Of a DNA stretch of 15,463 bases, positions 7,610 through 15,463 are shown in pieces. The translations under genes and the position numbers were made by a program. The notes beneath the pieces were generated by a model. The model was not told where the DNA came from and made no database searches. It saw only the letters and a program-made list of their open reading frames with translations. The number at the start of each line of letters is the position of its first letter. Positions within the stretch are counted from its first letter, which is position 1. Source of the DNA: Bacillota bacterium (lineage in GTDB: Bacteria; Bacillota_A; Clostridia; Tissierellales; Peptoniphilaceae); contig JAEZZN010000055.1 of assembly GCA_023418535.1 (NCBI GenBank), positions 1 to 15,463 of the forward strand. Reading direction: 5' to 3'.

Positions 7610-10600
7610 ATGAAGATACAATTTAAAGAGCAAAAGTTTCAACTTGATGCAGTCTCTTCAATCGTAGAAATCTTTCAGGGACAACCTAAATTCAGTGGTG
7701 TTCATTATATGCTTGATCCAGGAAGAGTCTCTGATGATTCATTTGACTTAATTTTAGATGCTTTTAAAAATGCTCCAATAAAAATACCTAAGGATCAAAT
7801 TAAAAGTCGTATTAACGAAGCACAAACTAAGTTAGGAATAAAGCCATCAGAAAAATTATCAGTAACAAATATTAAAGGAGAACCGTCATATAATTTCTCC
7901 ATTGAAATGGAAACAGGAACAGGAAAAACATATACTTACATTCGGACCATCATGGAGTTGAATCGAAAATATGGTTGGTTAAAATTTATTATTGTAGTTC
8001 CAAGTGTTGCAATTCGTGAAGGAGTTTTAAAATCGTTTCAAATGACTTCTGATCATTTTCTGATGGAGTATGAGACTAAGCCGAATTTTTTTGTGTATGA
8101 ATCTAGTGATTTAGGAAGTATGCAAACTTTTGCGAATTCGACTAATATTCAGGTAATGATTATAAATAGTCAAGCATTTAATGCTACTGGTAAAGATGCA
8201 AGAAGAATTCATATGGAACAAGAAGATTTTAAATGGCGCAAGCCAATTGATGTCATTGCATCGACACGTCCCATACTAATAATTGATGAGCCACAATCGG
8301 TTGAAGGAAAAAAAACTAAGGAAAGCTTATTAGCTTTTCAGCCATTGTTTACATTAAGATATTCTGCAACCCATAAAGAAAAGTATGACATGGTTTATAG
8401 ATTAGATGCCTTAGATGCATATAATAAGAAACTTGTTAAAAAGATATCTGTTAAATCCATTGAAAAATCCGGAACTACTGGTACTGATGGTTATCTATAT
8501 CTTCAAGAGTTAGTGCCTCAAAAAACAGGTGGACCGAAAGCAAGAATAGAATTTGAAGTATTAACAAAATCAGGTGTAAAACGAAAAACACAATTAGTTT
8601 CAGAGCCGTTTAATTTATATGCTGAATCAGGAGAGCTTGAGGCTTATCGAGAAGGATGGACGTTAAGTCATTTTGATGCGAGGTTTGATACTGTACAAAT
8701 CGGTGCAAATCGTCAAATTTCTGTTGGAGAAGTAATTGGCGAAGTTAACGAAGATGAATTAAGAAGGATTCAAATTAGAGAAACGATAAAAAGTCACTTA
8801 AGTAAAGAGGAAATATTATTTGAACGTGGAATAAAAGTACTCAGTTTATTTTTTATTGATGAGGTAGCGAAATATAAACAATATGATGCTGATAATAACC
8901 CATTAAACGGGGATTATGCCAAAATATTTGAGGAAGAATATAATAATTTAGTTCAGGATTATATAGTGTCGCATTTAGATTCACCTTATAAGGAATATTT
9001 AATAAATCATCAGAAGCCTTCAGAACAACATGCTGGATATTTTTCAATTGATAAAGTAAAAAAATCAGATAAATATATTTTTATTGATTATCGTACAAAA
9101 ACTGAACAAAGAAAGCAACAATCGAATGATCAAGATGCCTATGATTTAATAATGCGTGATAAGGAAAGACTATTATCATTGGAAGAACCTACAAGATTTA
9201 TTTTTTCACATTCTGCGCTTAAAGAAGGTTGGGATAACCCAAATGTTTTTCAAATTTGCACACTTAAGCAATCAAGTGCAGAAACAAGAAAAAGACAAGA
9301 AATCGGTCGTGGTATGCGATTAGCAGTTGATCAACAAGGTGTTAGACAGGATGAAGAATTATTAGGTAATGATGTTCATGACATTAACAAATTAACTGTA
9401 ATTGCTAATGAAAGCTACGATGAATTCACTAGAAACTTGCAAAAGGAATTAAAAGAGATTTTATCCGAAAGACCAGAAAAAGTCACGTTAGATTTATTCA
9501 AAGGTAAAGTCTTAAAAAATGAAGATGGTTCAACTTTAAGAATTACTGAAGAAATCGCCTCAAAAATTAATTATAATTTGATTATTGAAGGTTATATAAA
9601 TGAAGAGGGTTATTTAACAGATAAGTATTTTAGTGATTTAGAAAATAATGATATTAAATTATCTGATTCAGTTAGTGAGTTTGAATTACAAGTTTTAGAA
9701 ATAATTGATAGTGTTTATAAATTCAAAAAGTATGAAATAGAAAACGAAAATGATACTGAAGTTAGATTCGCAGAACATATTAACAAGGAAAATATGGCGA
9801 AAAAAGAGTTTATTAATTTATGGAATAAAATTAATCATAAATCATCATATCAAGTTACATTTGATGACAATGAGTTAGTGGATAAAGCAGTAAATTCAAT
9901 CAACAGAAAATTAGTTATCAAACAGATTAACTTTAATGTTTCTGAATCTACAGCGCAAAGGATGAGTAAAGAAGGTTTAGAGTTTAAGTTAGAAGAAAAT
10001 AGTAAAACTACTGAATATTTACAATCACGTTCGATAAATACTAGATACGATTTATTGGGTGAAGTTGCTGAATTAACTGGACTAACTAGGAAAGTAGTCG
10101 CAAGTATACTATCAAAAATACGAAAAGAAAAATTTGATATGTTTAAGCAAAATCCAGAGGATTTTATATTAAATGTTGGAAAGTTAATAAACGAAGAAAA
10201 AGCCACTCAAATAGTTAAACATATTGAATATAATATTTTAGAGGAACAATACGACACTTCTATGTTTTACAGTAATACTGAAACAGGAAAACTTTCAGAT
10301 ACTGATCGAGTCTCATCAGCAACAAAAAGTATTTATGATTATGTAAAAGTTGATTCAAAAACGGAAGCATTGTTTAAAAATGAACTTGAAGCACATGAAG
10401 ATGTTAAAGTCTATGTAAAATTACCAGGTAATTTTACCATTCCCACACCATTAGGAAATTATAACCCTGATTGGGCTATTGCATTTCGAGAAGGTGCGGT
10501 TAAGCATATTTATTTTGTTGCCGAAACAAAAGGATCAATGTCTACACTTCAATTAAAAGGTATTGAGGATGCAAAGATAAAATGTGCTCGAGCTCATTTT

Positions 10601-10690
10601 AAAGCGTTAAAAGAAAAGGGAATTCTCGATGACGAGAACATTTATGATGTTGTAAGTAGTTATGAAGAATTGTTGGATATCGTTAAGTAA
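7610..10690 (+). CDS. res: Type III restriction enzyme, Res helicase-nuclease subunit
   Basis: A 1026-residue superfamily 2 translocase with a C-terminal nuclease. The motor shows Walker A ETGTGKT (101-107), motif II DEPQ (226-229, the variant common in type III Res), SAT (252-254), the SALKEGWDNPNVFQI block and motif VI QEIGRGMRL (563-571). The nuclease has the PD-(D/E)xK pattern: D954 in NPDWAI and E972-x-K974 in AETK, with 17 residues between D and E, as in type III enzymes. All catalytic residues are present, so the enzyme looks active. The ATG at 7610 lies one base after the mod stop and follows AAGGTGA at 7597-7603. With Mod it forms the ATP-dependent complex that cuts DNA carrying unmethylated sites. 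It is slightly longer than classic Res (about 970 residues). Confidence 0.93.
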   Translation: MKIQFKEQKFQLDAVSSIVEIFQGQPKFSGVHYMLDPGRVSDDSFDLILDAFKNAPIKIPKDQIKSRINEAQTKLGIKPSEKLSVTNIKGEPSYNFSIEMETGTGKTYTYIRTIMELNRKYGWLKFIIVVPSVAIREGVLKSFQMTSDHFLMEYETKPNFFVYESSDLGSMQTFANSTNIQVMIINSQAFNATGKDARRIHMEQEDFKWRKPIDVIASTRPILIIDEPQSVEGKKTKESLLAFQPLFTLRYSATHKEKYDMVYRLDALDAYNKKLVKKISVKSIEKSGTTGTDGYLYLQELVPQKTGGPKARIEFEVLTKSGVKRKTQLVSEPFNLYAESGELEAYREGWTLSHFDARFDTVQIGANRQISVGEVIGEVNEDELRRIQIRETIKSHLSKEEILFERGIKVLSLFFIDEVAKYKQYDADNNPLNGDYAKIFEEEYNNLVQDYIVSHLDSPYKEYLINHQKPSEQHAGYFSIDKVKKSDKYIFIDYRTKTEQRKQQSNDQDAYDLIMRDKERLLSLEEPTRFIFSHSALKEGWDNPNVFQICTLKQSSAETRKRQEIGRGMRLAVDQQGVRQDEELLGNDVHDINKLTVIANESYDEFTRNLQKELKEILSERPEKVTLDLFKGKVLKNEDGSTLRITEEIASKINYNLIIEGYINEEGYLTDKYFSDLENNDIKLSDSVSEFELQVLEIIDSVYKFKKYEIENENDTEVRFAEHINKENMAKKEFINLWNKINHKSSYQVTFDDNELVDKAVNSINRKLVIKQINFNVSESTAQRMSKEGLEFKLEENSKTTEYLQSRSINTRYDLLGEVAELTGLTRKVVASILSKIRKEKFDMFKQNPEDFILNVGKLINEEKATQIVKHIEYNILEEQYDTSMFYSNTETGKLSDTDRVSSATKSIYDYVKVDSKTEALFKNELEAHEDVKVYVKLPGNFTIPTPLGNYNPDWAIAFREGAVKHIYFVAETKGSMSTLQLKGIEDAKIKCARAHFKALKEKGILDDENIYDVVSSYEELLDIVK

Positions 10691-10695
10691 TATAG

Positions 10696-10725
10696 GAAGC
10701 ATCGGAACTTTTGTTCCGGTGTTTC
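10696..10725 (+). terminator. Strong hairpin between the two modules (partial terminator or processing site)
   Basis: GAAGCATCGGAAC (10696-10708), loop TTTT (10709-10712) and GTTCCGGTGTTTC (10713-10725) form a 13-pair stem with only two G-U pairs. No T run follows, so it is not a textbook terminator. It starts six bases after the res stop codon and ends 20 bases before the ribosome binding site of the next gene. It could be an attenuator, an RNA processing site or a stabiliser of the upstream transcript's 3' end. The structure is read directly; the function is inferred. Confidence 0.6.
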
Positions 10726-10745
10726 ATCGTATATGCACAATTTTT

Positions 10746-10761
10746 AGGAGGAGATTTTGTG
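10746..10761 (+). promoter_or_regulatory. Ribosome binding site that decides the GTG start of the OLD gene
   Basis: AGGAGGAGA (10746-10754) is an almost perfect Shine-Dalgarno, with GGAGG ending seven bases before GTG at 10759. The longest frame would begin at TTG 10711, but that codon lies inside the preceding hairpin with no binding site, and the extra 16 residues do not look like part of the family. The protein from GTG begins MYLKKLKLKNYRK, the expected first strand of an OLD/RecF-like ATPase. Confidence 0.8.
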
Positions 10762-13059
10762 TATTTAAAAAAATTAAAATTAAAAAACTATCGTAAAATT
10801 AATAGTATCGAGCAAACGATAAACTTTGCCCATTGTGAAAACAACTTTATTAGTGACTCAGAAACATTAGAAAAATATTTATCTCAAGGCACAACATTAT
10901 TAGTAGGAAAAAATAATACCGGAAAATCAACAATTATAAATCTACTAAATAAATTAAGTGGCACTAAAAGCGGAAAAAGAAGTCTTTTTAAATATAGTGA
11001 TTTTAATTTAGATTATATAAAACGATGGTACGAGACATATTTATCTAATGCTAGTGAAGAGGATATTAATTCTATAAATTATAATGAGTTACCATTGATT
11101 AATTTTACCATTACAATTGGAATTGATGCAGAAAATGATAACATTGGAAATTTAGCCGATGTTATATTAATTGAATCATTTGATTTAGACGATAATACCA
11201 ATGAAATAAATATTGATATTAGGTACGAAGTAGTTGAGATAATAGAATTTAAAAAAGAATTAATAAATATCATAAATAACGAAATTATTGTTCCAGAAAA
11301 GGAATTAAATTTTATGAATAGTGATTATATTAATGAACTTAAAGTAGATAACCAAATTACATTATCTAGACTCACTTCGTTTTATTGTGAAAATTACAAA
11401 ACTGAAACTGAATTTGATGTCGATGCAGAAGAAATAAAGTCAAAAATAGAAACTATTTTAAATTTTTATAATGAACTAAAATATACAAAGTTTTTAAATT
11501 TACTTAGTAGTGAATTATTTTGTTTGAATTTTTATCCTGAAGGTTCCAGTGAAGTAGCTAAAGATTTTAAATTGGCTTCGATCTTAAACGTTAAAACAAT
11601 CGATGCGAATACTGTAACTTCAAGTGAAGCTTTATCAAAGTCATATAATCAAATTGTAAATACTTTTCTTAAAAACAAACGATTTGATAAAGTTGAAGAT
11701 TTAATTACTCAATTAAATTTAAATTTAAACGTGACAGTAAATGAAAGTATATCAAAAGCTTTACAAAATACAATACAAAATATTGAAAATCCATCTAGAT
11801 TAAAAGTGAATTTAAGACCAAACATTACAGAAGAAAAAATATTTTCTCAAAGTATACTTTATGAATATGTTGAAAACGGAAGAAGAATACCAGAAAATCA
11901 ATTTGGAATGGGTTATACTAATCTTATGGTTATAATTGCAAATATTATTGATTATCTCGAGGTTTATAAGGATATAAATTCTTTTAGTGCTATGAATATC
12001 CTTTGTATTGAGGAACCTGAAACATATATGCATCCTCAAATGCAAGAAATTTTTATAAAAAACATTTCTAAAGTTATTAGTAGTATCTATTCTGATAGCA
12101 ACGTGAAAGGTAGTTTTCAAATAGTAATTACGACCCATTCACCGCATATTCTTAATAGTAAAATACAGTCAGGTGATACTCTAAACAATATAGTTTATCA
12201 TGGATTAACAGGTGATGATTCATTGAGAATCGTCACAATAGAAGATGAAAAATTAGTAAGCGAAATTAAAGATACAGAAATTAATACTTATCGGTTTATA
12301 AAAAAATACATTTCACTGGAGTTGACTGATATATTTTTTGCAGATGCAATTATTATTGTTGAGGGAATGACAGAAGAGTTGTATCTAAGATATTTGATTG
12401 ATAATAATCTAGAATTAAATAAATACCATATACAGGTGTATAAAATTAACGGTGCTCATGCTAATAAATTCTTTCCATTATTTAAATTAATAGGTATAAA
12501 AACCTTTATTATTACAGATTTAGATTTAAAAAGAGAAAATATAATTTCAGATAAGAATAGTTCTAATGAAGATGCAGAAAAAAAGAAAAGCAAGACAAAT
12601 ATTAAAAATCTACCTAACGCACCAATAAGTGATATTTCGACTAATGAAACTTTAATTGAGGTTATTAATACTCTCAGTGATGAAATCCAAAGTAACGAAA
12701 GTAATATATTTGATTTTAATAGTTTAACAATTTTTACTCAAGGAAAAATAAATGGATATTTTGCAACTAGTTTTGAAGAAGCATTTATTCTAACTAATAG
12801 TATAGATTCAGAATGTAAATCTAACTTGATAGAATTGTTACGGATAGTTAGACCTAATAAAGTTAAGGAATTTGATTTGGAGACAAATATTGCATCTATG
12901 TCATATGATTTTCAAGCGAGTTTAAAGCAGAAAAAAGAAGAATTCATAACGACACTAATTTTCCAATTAATTTCGAATAAGGAATTTAGAATAGAAATTC
13001 CAAGTTATATAAATGAAGTATTGAACCAGTTAAAGGAAACTTTAGGGGGTACGAAATGA
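10759..13059 (+). CDS. Class 2 OLD-family endonuclease: ABC ATPase plus TOPRIM (Gabija GajA-like)
   Basis: A 766-residue protein counted from GTG 10759. The ABC-type ATPase starts with LKLKNYRK, then Walker A GKNNTGKST (50-58), a long insertion (about 60-370), a signature-like QFGMGYTNLM (381-390), Walker B IEEPE (417-421) and the H-loop TTHS (458-461). A TOPRIM nuclease follows: EGMTE (535-539), DLDLK (587-591) and SFEEAF near 671-676, which would bind metal and cut or nick DNA. A Lys/Asn/Ser-rich insert (about 592-654) splits the TOPRIM. OLD proteins of class 2 lie beside UvrD-like helicases, and this one overlaps such a gene by ATGA. GajA of the Gabija defence system has the same plan but is shorter (about 580 residues), so this is GajA-like rather than a proven GajA. 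The likely role is ATP-gated cleavage of invading DNA. Confidence 0.85.
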   Translation: MYLKKLKLKNYRKINSIEQTINFAHCENNFISDSETLEKYLSQGTTLLVGKNNTGKSTIINLLNKLSGTKSGKRSLFKYSDFNLDYIKRWYETYLSNASEEDINSINYNELPLINFTITIGIDAENDNIGNLADVILIESFDLDDNTNEINIDIRYEVVEIIEFKKELINIINNEIIVPEKELNFMNSDYINELKVDNQITLSRLTSFYCENYKTETEFDVDAEEIKSKIETILNFYNELKYTKFLNLLSSELFCLNFYPEGSSEVAKDFKLASILNVKTIDANTVTSSEALSKSYNQIVNTFLKNKRFDKVEDLITQLNLNLNVTVNESISKALQNTIQNIENPSRLKVNLRPNITEEKIFSQSILYEYVENGRRIPENQFGMGYTNLMVIIANIIDYLEVYKDINSFSAMNILCIEEPETYMHPQMQEIFIKNISKVISSIYSDSNVKGSFQIVITTHSPHILNSKIQSGDTLNNIVYHGLTGDDSLRIVTIEDEKLVSEIKDTEINTYRFIKKYISLELTDIFFADAIIIVEGMTEELYLRYLIDNNLELNKYHIQVYKINGAHANKFFPLFKLIGIKTFIITDLDLKRENIISDKNSSNEDAEKKKSKTNIKNLPNAPISDISTNETLIEVINTLSDEIQSNESNIFDFNSLTIFTQGKINGYFATSFEEAFILTNSIDSECKSNLIELLRIVRPNKVKEFDLETNIASMSYDFQASLKQKKEEFITTLIFQLISNKEFRIEIPSYINEVLNQLKETLGGTK

Positions 13060-15092
13060 AATTAAATATCTCTAAAGAAACGAAGAATATGGAGTTGGAA
13101 ATACAAAAGAAAATTTTTAACTGTTTAGACAATTTTCAAAGTTTTTGTTTTGAGGCTGGAGCAGGAGCTGGAAAAACATATTCACTGGTTAGCTCAATAG
13201 AATACCTGATTCAAAAGAATTATGAAATCATTTCAAAAAGAGATAAAAAAATATTATGCATAACATATACTAATGTTGCTAAGGATGAAATATTAGAAAG
13301 AATTGGAAAAAACTCGAGTGTTCATGTTTCTACAATTCATGATTTTTTATGGAGTATTATCAAGAACCAAAAAAAATTATTAAAAGAATTACATATTAAT
13401 AAGATGAATGAGGTTGCCAAGGTTAAAAAGAAAGAATTTAGTGAAGCTAAGATATATACTCAATTAAATAATAAAGAAAGATATAGAGTTATTTTTGGAG
13501 GAGAAGAATTCCAACAAATTTTTTGGGATAATTATAGTAAAGGGGCTAAAGAGTTCAAAGAATTTATTATTGATTATCTTCAGCAATTTGATGTTTCTCT
13601 TAAAATATCTAATGTAAATGAATTCAGGAAAGAAATGAAGGCTTATTTTACTTTTAATAAACTAAATTCTCTTTTATACGATATTAATAATATTCAGCAG
13701 AAGTCTGTTCAATATATACCAAACAGAAATCGAGATGTTTTAACTAAATTTATCATTAGTCATGATACATTGTTAGATTATGCGAAAGCGATATTTGAAA
13801 AATCAAACTTTATGAAAAAAATTTTGATAGACACATATCCTTATGTTTTTATCGATGAATATCAGGATACAGACCATAGAGTAGTTGACATATTCGAATC
13901 GTTAAGAACACAAAAATTTTATGAGAATCAGTTTTTAGTAGGATATTTTGGTGATAGTGCTCAGAATATTTTTTCAAATGGCATAGGGAGTTTAAATGAA
14001 TCAAATGAGTTAATTAAAATCAAAAAAAAATATAATAGAAGATCATCTCAAAATATAATTAATACTTGTAATTTAATAAGAAATGATCAGATTAAGCAAA
14101 AAAGTATATATGAGAATTTTGATATGGGAAAATGTGAATTTTACATTATTGGTGAAAATAATCCTAATTTAGAAAATTATTTAAAAGAAATGGCTTTACA
14201 TCCTAACACAACTTTTTTATTGATGAAAAATGAAAATATTGTTCAGAAAAGAAATTTTTATGAAATTTATTCATATATAAAATCACAAACATTATTTTCA
14301 GGGGAAAATTATGGCAGAATTAGCAACGAGTTTTTAACCAAAAACCCAAATAATTTAGGCTGGTTTTTTAGACAAATTCTTGCAATATTAGATTTTTGTG
14401 ATATGTTAATGCAAAAAAAATCAACTATCAATGTTATTATTGATTTATTACCTAAAGGAAATTATTCATATTTAAATATTAAAAAATTTGTCAAGTATTT
14501 TAATGAGAATATATCCTTAGGAAGTACTCTTCGAGATACTATAAATATACTATTAACATACTCTGATTCAATAAATGGTTTAACTATTACAAAAAAATTG
14601 TTGCAACTAGATGAAAATATTCAAACCAGTGAGGATATATGGAAAACATTAAATAATCGATCTGTTGATTACTTTGGAGAACCAATGAATGATATTTCAA
14701 ATTCAATGAAAAATCATGAGAAGAACTTTTTTGATTTTAAAATAGAAGAATTACTTAATTGGGTTAAATATATTAATGATAAAGGAACTTCAGATGGATA
14801 TCAATATTTCACTTTACACGGCTCAAAAGGATTAGAATTTGAAAATGTAGTTGTGGTAATAGAAAACTCTTTCGCTAGAAAAAAAGATTATTGTAAATAT
14901 TATTTTGAAAACTATTTAATAAAAAATCCTAGGGATAAAAACTATTTTGAGTTTAGAAATTTATTTTATGTAGCTTGTTCTCGTGCTATTAAAGATTTAA
15001 AAGTCATTTACTTAAACGATAATTGCTCTGAACTAGAACGGCAAAATATAAAAAGTATATTCGGGTCAATTCAAGAACTAGATAACAAATAA
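13056..15092 (+). CDS. UvrD/Rep-family superfamily 1 helicase (Gabija GajB-like)
   Basis: A 678-residue SF1A DNA helicase with motifs in order: Walker A GAGAGKT (35-41), Ia LCITYTNVAK, Ib VSTIHDF, motif II DEYQD (267-271), motif III GDSAQNIF (299-306), motif IV NRRSSQNI (327-334), motif V with TLHGSKGLEFENV (from 586) and motif VI YVACSRA (638-644). All key residues are present, so it should be an active ATPase. The stretches at about 85-260 and 335-580 would hold the 1B and 2B accessory domains. The ATG overlaps the OLD stop (ATGA), with AGGGGG at 13044-13049 as the binding site, so the two are translationally coupled and probably form a complex, as GajA and GajB do. It is longer than GajB (about 490 residues) and nearer in size to full UvrD helicases. 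It is the last gene of the block. Confidence 0.88.
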   Translation: MKLNISKETKNMELEIQKKIFNCLDNFQSFCFEAGAGAGKTYSLVSSIEYLIQKNYEIISKRDKKILCITYTNVAKDEILERIGKNSSVHVSTIHDFLWSIIKNQKKLLKELHINKMNEVAKVKKKEFSEAKIYTQLNNKERYRVIFGGEEFQQIFWDNYSKGAKEFKEFIIDYLQQFDVSLKISNVNEFRKEMKAYFTFNKLNSLLYDINNIQQKSVQYIPNRNRDVLTKFIISHDTLLDYAKAIFEKSNFMKKILIDTYPYVFIDEYQDTDHRVVDIFESLRTQKFYENQFLVGYFGDSAQNIFSNGIGSLNESNELIKIKKKYNRRSSQNIINTCNLIRNDQIKQKSIYENFDMGKCEFYIIGENNPNLENYLKEMALHPNTTFLLMKNENIVQKRNFYEIYSYIKSQTLFSGENYGRISNEFLTKNPNNLGWFFRQILAILDFCDMLMQKKSTINVIIDLLPKGNYSYLNIKKFVKYFNENISLGSTLRDTINILLTYSDSINGLTITKKLLQLDENIQTSEDIWKTLNNRSVDYFGEPMNDISNSMKNHEKNFFDFKIEELLNWVKYINDKGTSDGYQYFTLHGSKGLEFENVVVVIENSFARKKDYCKYYFENYLIKNPRDKNYFEFRNLFYVACSRAIKDLKVIYLNDNCSELERQNIKSIFGSIQELDNK

Positions 15093-15117
15093 ATCATAAT
15101 CAAAGTAATTTATTGTT
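15084..15117 (+). terminator. Weak AT-rich hairpin at the end of the operon
   Basis: AACAAATAAAT (15084-15094) can pair with ATTTATTGTT (15108-15117), leaving one bulged A. The left arm overlaps the last codons and the TAA stop of the helicase gene. The stem is all A-T apart from one G-C pair, and no T run follows, so it is a poor terminator. I found no better one before the kinase promoter. Confidence 0.2.
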
Positions 15118-15196
15118 AGTGAAAATGTGCTCAAGAATAGAAAAACTTAGCATGACATTTTGAGGAGTTTAATTCGTAAGTTGTTTGTGTTTGGTT

Positions 15197-15225
15197 TTGA
15201 CAACCCTTTCAATCTATAAGATAAT
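15197..15225 (+). promoter_or_regulatory. Near-consensus sigma-A promoter of the sugar kinase
   Basis: A perfect -35 TTGACA (15197-15202), a spacer of exactly 17 bases and GATAAT (15220-15225), one base from the -10 consensus. The start point would be near 15232, giving a leader of about 40 bases before the ATG at 15273. The kinase is therefore expressed independently of the defence operon. Confidence 0.75.
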
Positions 15226-15238
15226 TGAGTTAATTATT
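15220..15238. promoter_or_regulatory. Palindrome overlapping the -10 box, possible operator
   Basis: ATAATT (15221-15226), spacer GAGTT and AATTAT (15232-15237) form a six-base inverted repeat that covers the -10 box and the expected start point. The G at 15220 and T at 15238 could add a wobble pair in RNA. A repressor bound here would block the promoter, which would suit a sugar-catabolic gene. It is short and AT-rich, so chance is possible. I found no clear catabolite-repression (cre) site. Confidence 0.3.
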
Positions 15239-15272
15239 AGCAGTTATGATATTATTTTATGAGGAGGGTATT

Positions 15273-15463
15273 ATGAGTTATCGCTATACAATTAGTATTG
15301 ATGTGGGGACGACGAACTTGAAGCTGGCTCGTTTTGATCATCAGTTGCAATTTGAGGAGGAATGGGCCTATCGCTATCAAGAGATTCGTTCGGATGGTTT
15401 GCATTATGAATTAAGTTGGTCTGAGATGCGATTAGCAATTTTAAGGGGCTTACGTGAATTGAA
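15273..15463 (+). CDS. FGGY-family carbohydrate kinase, 5' end only
   Basis: The window holds the first 63 codons, and the gene continues past the right edge. The N-terminus ISIDVGTTNLKLARFD (residues 7-22) is the ATP-phosphate-binding strand-loop of the FGGY (hexokinase/actin fold) sugar kinases such as gluconokinase and xylulokinase. The substrate cannot be decided from this part. The ATG follows a strong GAGGAGGG (15261-15268). The base composition is visibly richer in G+C than the defence genes: by hand count 29 of 60 bases in 15301-15360, against 12 of 60 in 14401-14460. It is therefore probably a resident chromosomal gene next to which the island was inserted. Confidence 0.85.
   Translation, partial: MSYRYTISIDVGTTNLKLARFDHQLQFEEEWAYRYQEIRSDGLHYELSWSEMRLAILRGLREL

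Noticed and set aside
9850..10206. 118-codon reverse-strand ORF inside res
   Set aside because: It is antisense to the conserved Res reading frame, has no family resemblance and no ribosome binding site that I can see; a shadow of AT-rich coding DNA.
11812..12138. 108-codon reverse-strand ORF inside the OLD gene
   Set aside because: It overlaps the signature and Walker B region of the + strand protein completely and has no recognisable features.
14022..14030. Run of nine A in the UvrD gene, with A8 runs at 5449-5456, 5538-5545, 8308-8315 and 14413-14420; possible slippage or phase-variation tracts
   Set aside because: These encode ordinary Lys-rich segments and are expected in DNA this AT-rich. 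All frames are intact through them. No longer tract or tandem repeat was seen.
1717..15092. BREX or DISARM system
   Set aside because: Helicases and a methyltransferase are shared with these systems, but there is no PglZ phosphatase, BrxL or BrxC-like ATPase, and no DUF1998 (DrmB) gene. Mod and Res are clear type III subunits.
15121..15170. Short match GCTCAAGA to the left-flank hairpin (64-71) as an attachment-site repeat
   Set aside because: Only eight bases agree and the surroundings differ, so it is no evidence of a direct repeat bordering the island.
1..15463. CRISPR array or insertion sequence
   Set aside because: No regularly spaced direct repeats and no transposase or integrase reading frame were found on either strand.

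Overview
The window comes from an AT-rich, low-GC Gram-positive genome. Members of the Bacilli, probably Lactobacillales, are the best guess. The grounds are strong purine-rich Shine-Dalgarno sequences (AGAGGTGG, AAGGTGAT, AGGAGGAGA), TTG and GTG starts, sigma-A type promoters and very A/T-biased codons. Genus cannot be decided from this sequence. All credible genes lie on the + strand.

Layout. Positions 1-260 hold no gene I can support but contain several clear hairpins, probably the 3' end or terminator region of an upstream unit. Positions 260-840 are AT-rich, with two candidate promoters and a doubtful 43-codon ORF. From 840 to 15092 runs one dense block of genes. First come two unrecognised ORFs (840-1202 and 1150/1255-1674) that look like one gene split by a frameshift. 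Next is a SNF2-type helicase with a degenerate PLD-like N-terminus (1717-4983), a DUF4391 protein (4985-5665), a type III Mod methyltransferase (5662-7608) and a type III Res helicase-nuclease (7610-10690). A 68-base gap with a strong hairpin follows. Then come an OLD-type ABC ATPase with a TOPRIM nuclease (10759-13059) and a UvrD-like helicase (13056-15092). After 15092 there is a short intergenic region with a near-consensus promoter. It drives the start of an FGGY carbohydrate kinase (15273 to the window edge), whose composition is visibly richer in G+C than the island.

Interpretation. This is a compound anti-phage/anti-plasmid defence operon. The front half is a type III restriction-modification system extended by a SNF2 helicase and a DUF4391 protein. 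The back half is a class 2 OLD plus UvrD pair built like Gabija (GajA/GajB), but with both proteins clearly longer than the Gabija prototypes. Gaps of 1 base and ATGA overlaps tie the genes together in each half, and the only real punctuation is the hairpin between the halves. The individual families are known. The less ordinary points are the physical fusion of the two modules, the apparently inactive PLD domain, the broken leading gene and the hairpin. Whether the two halves work together or are simply stacked cannot be decided from sequence alone.
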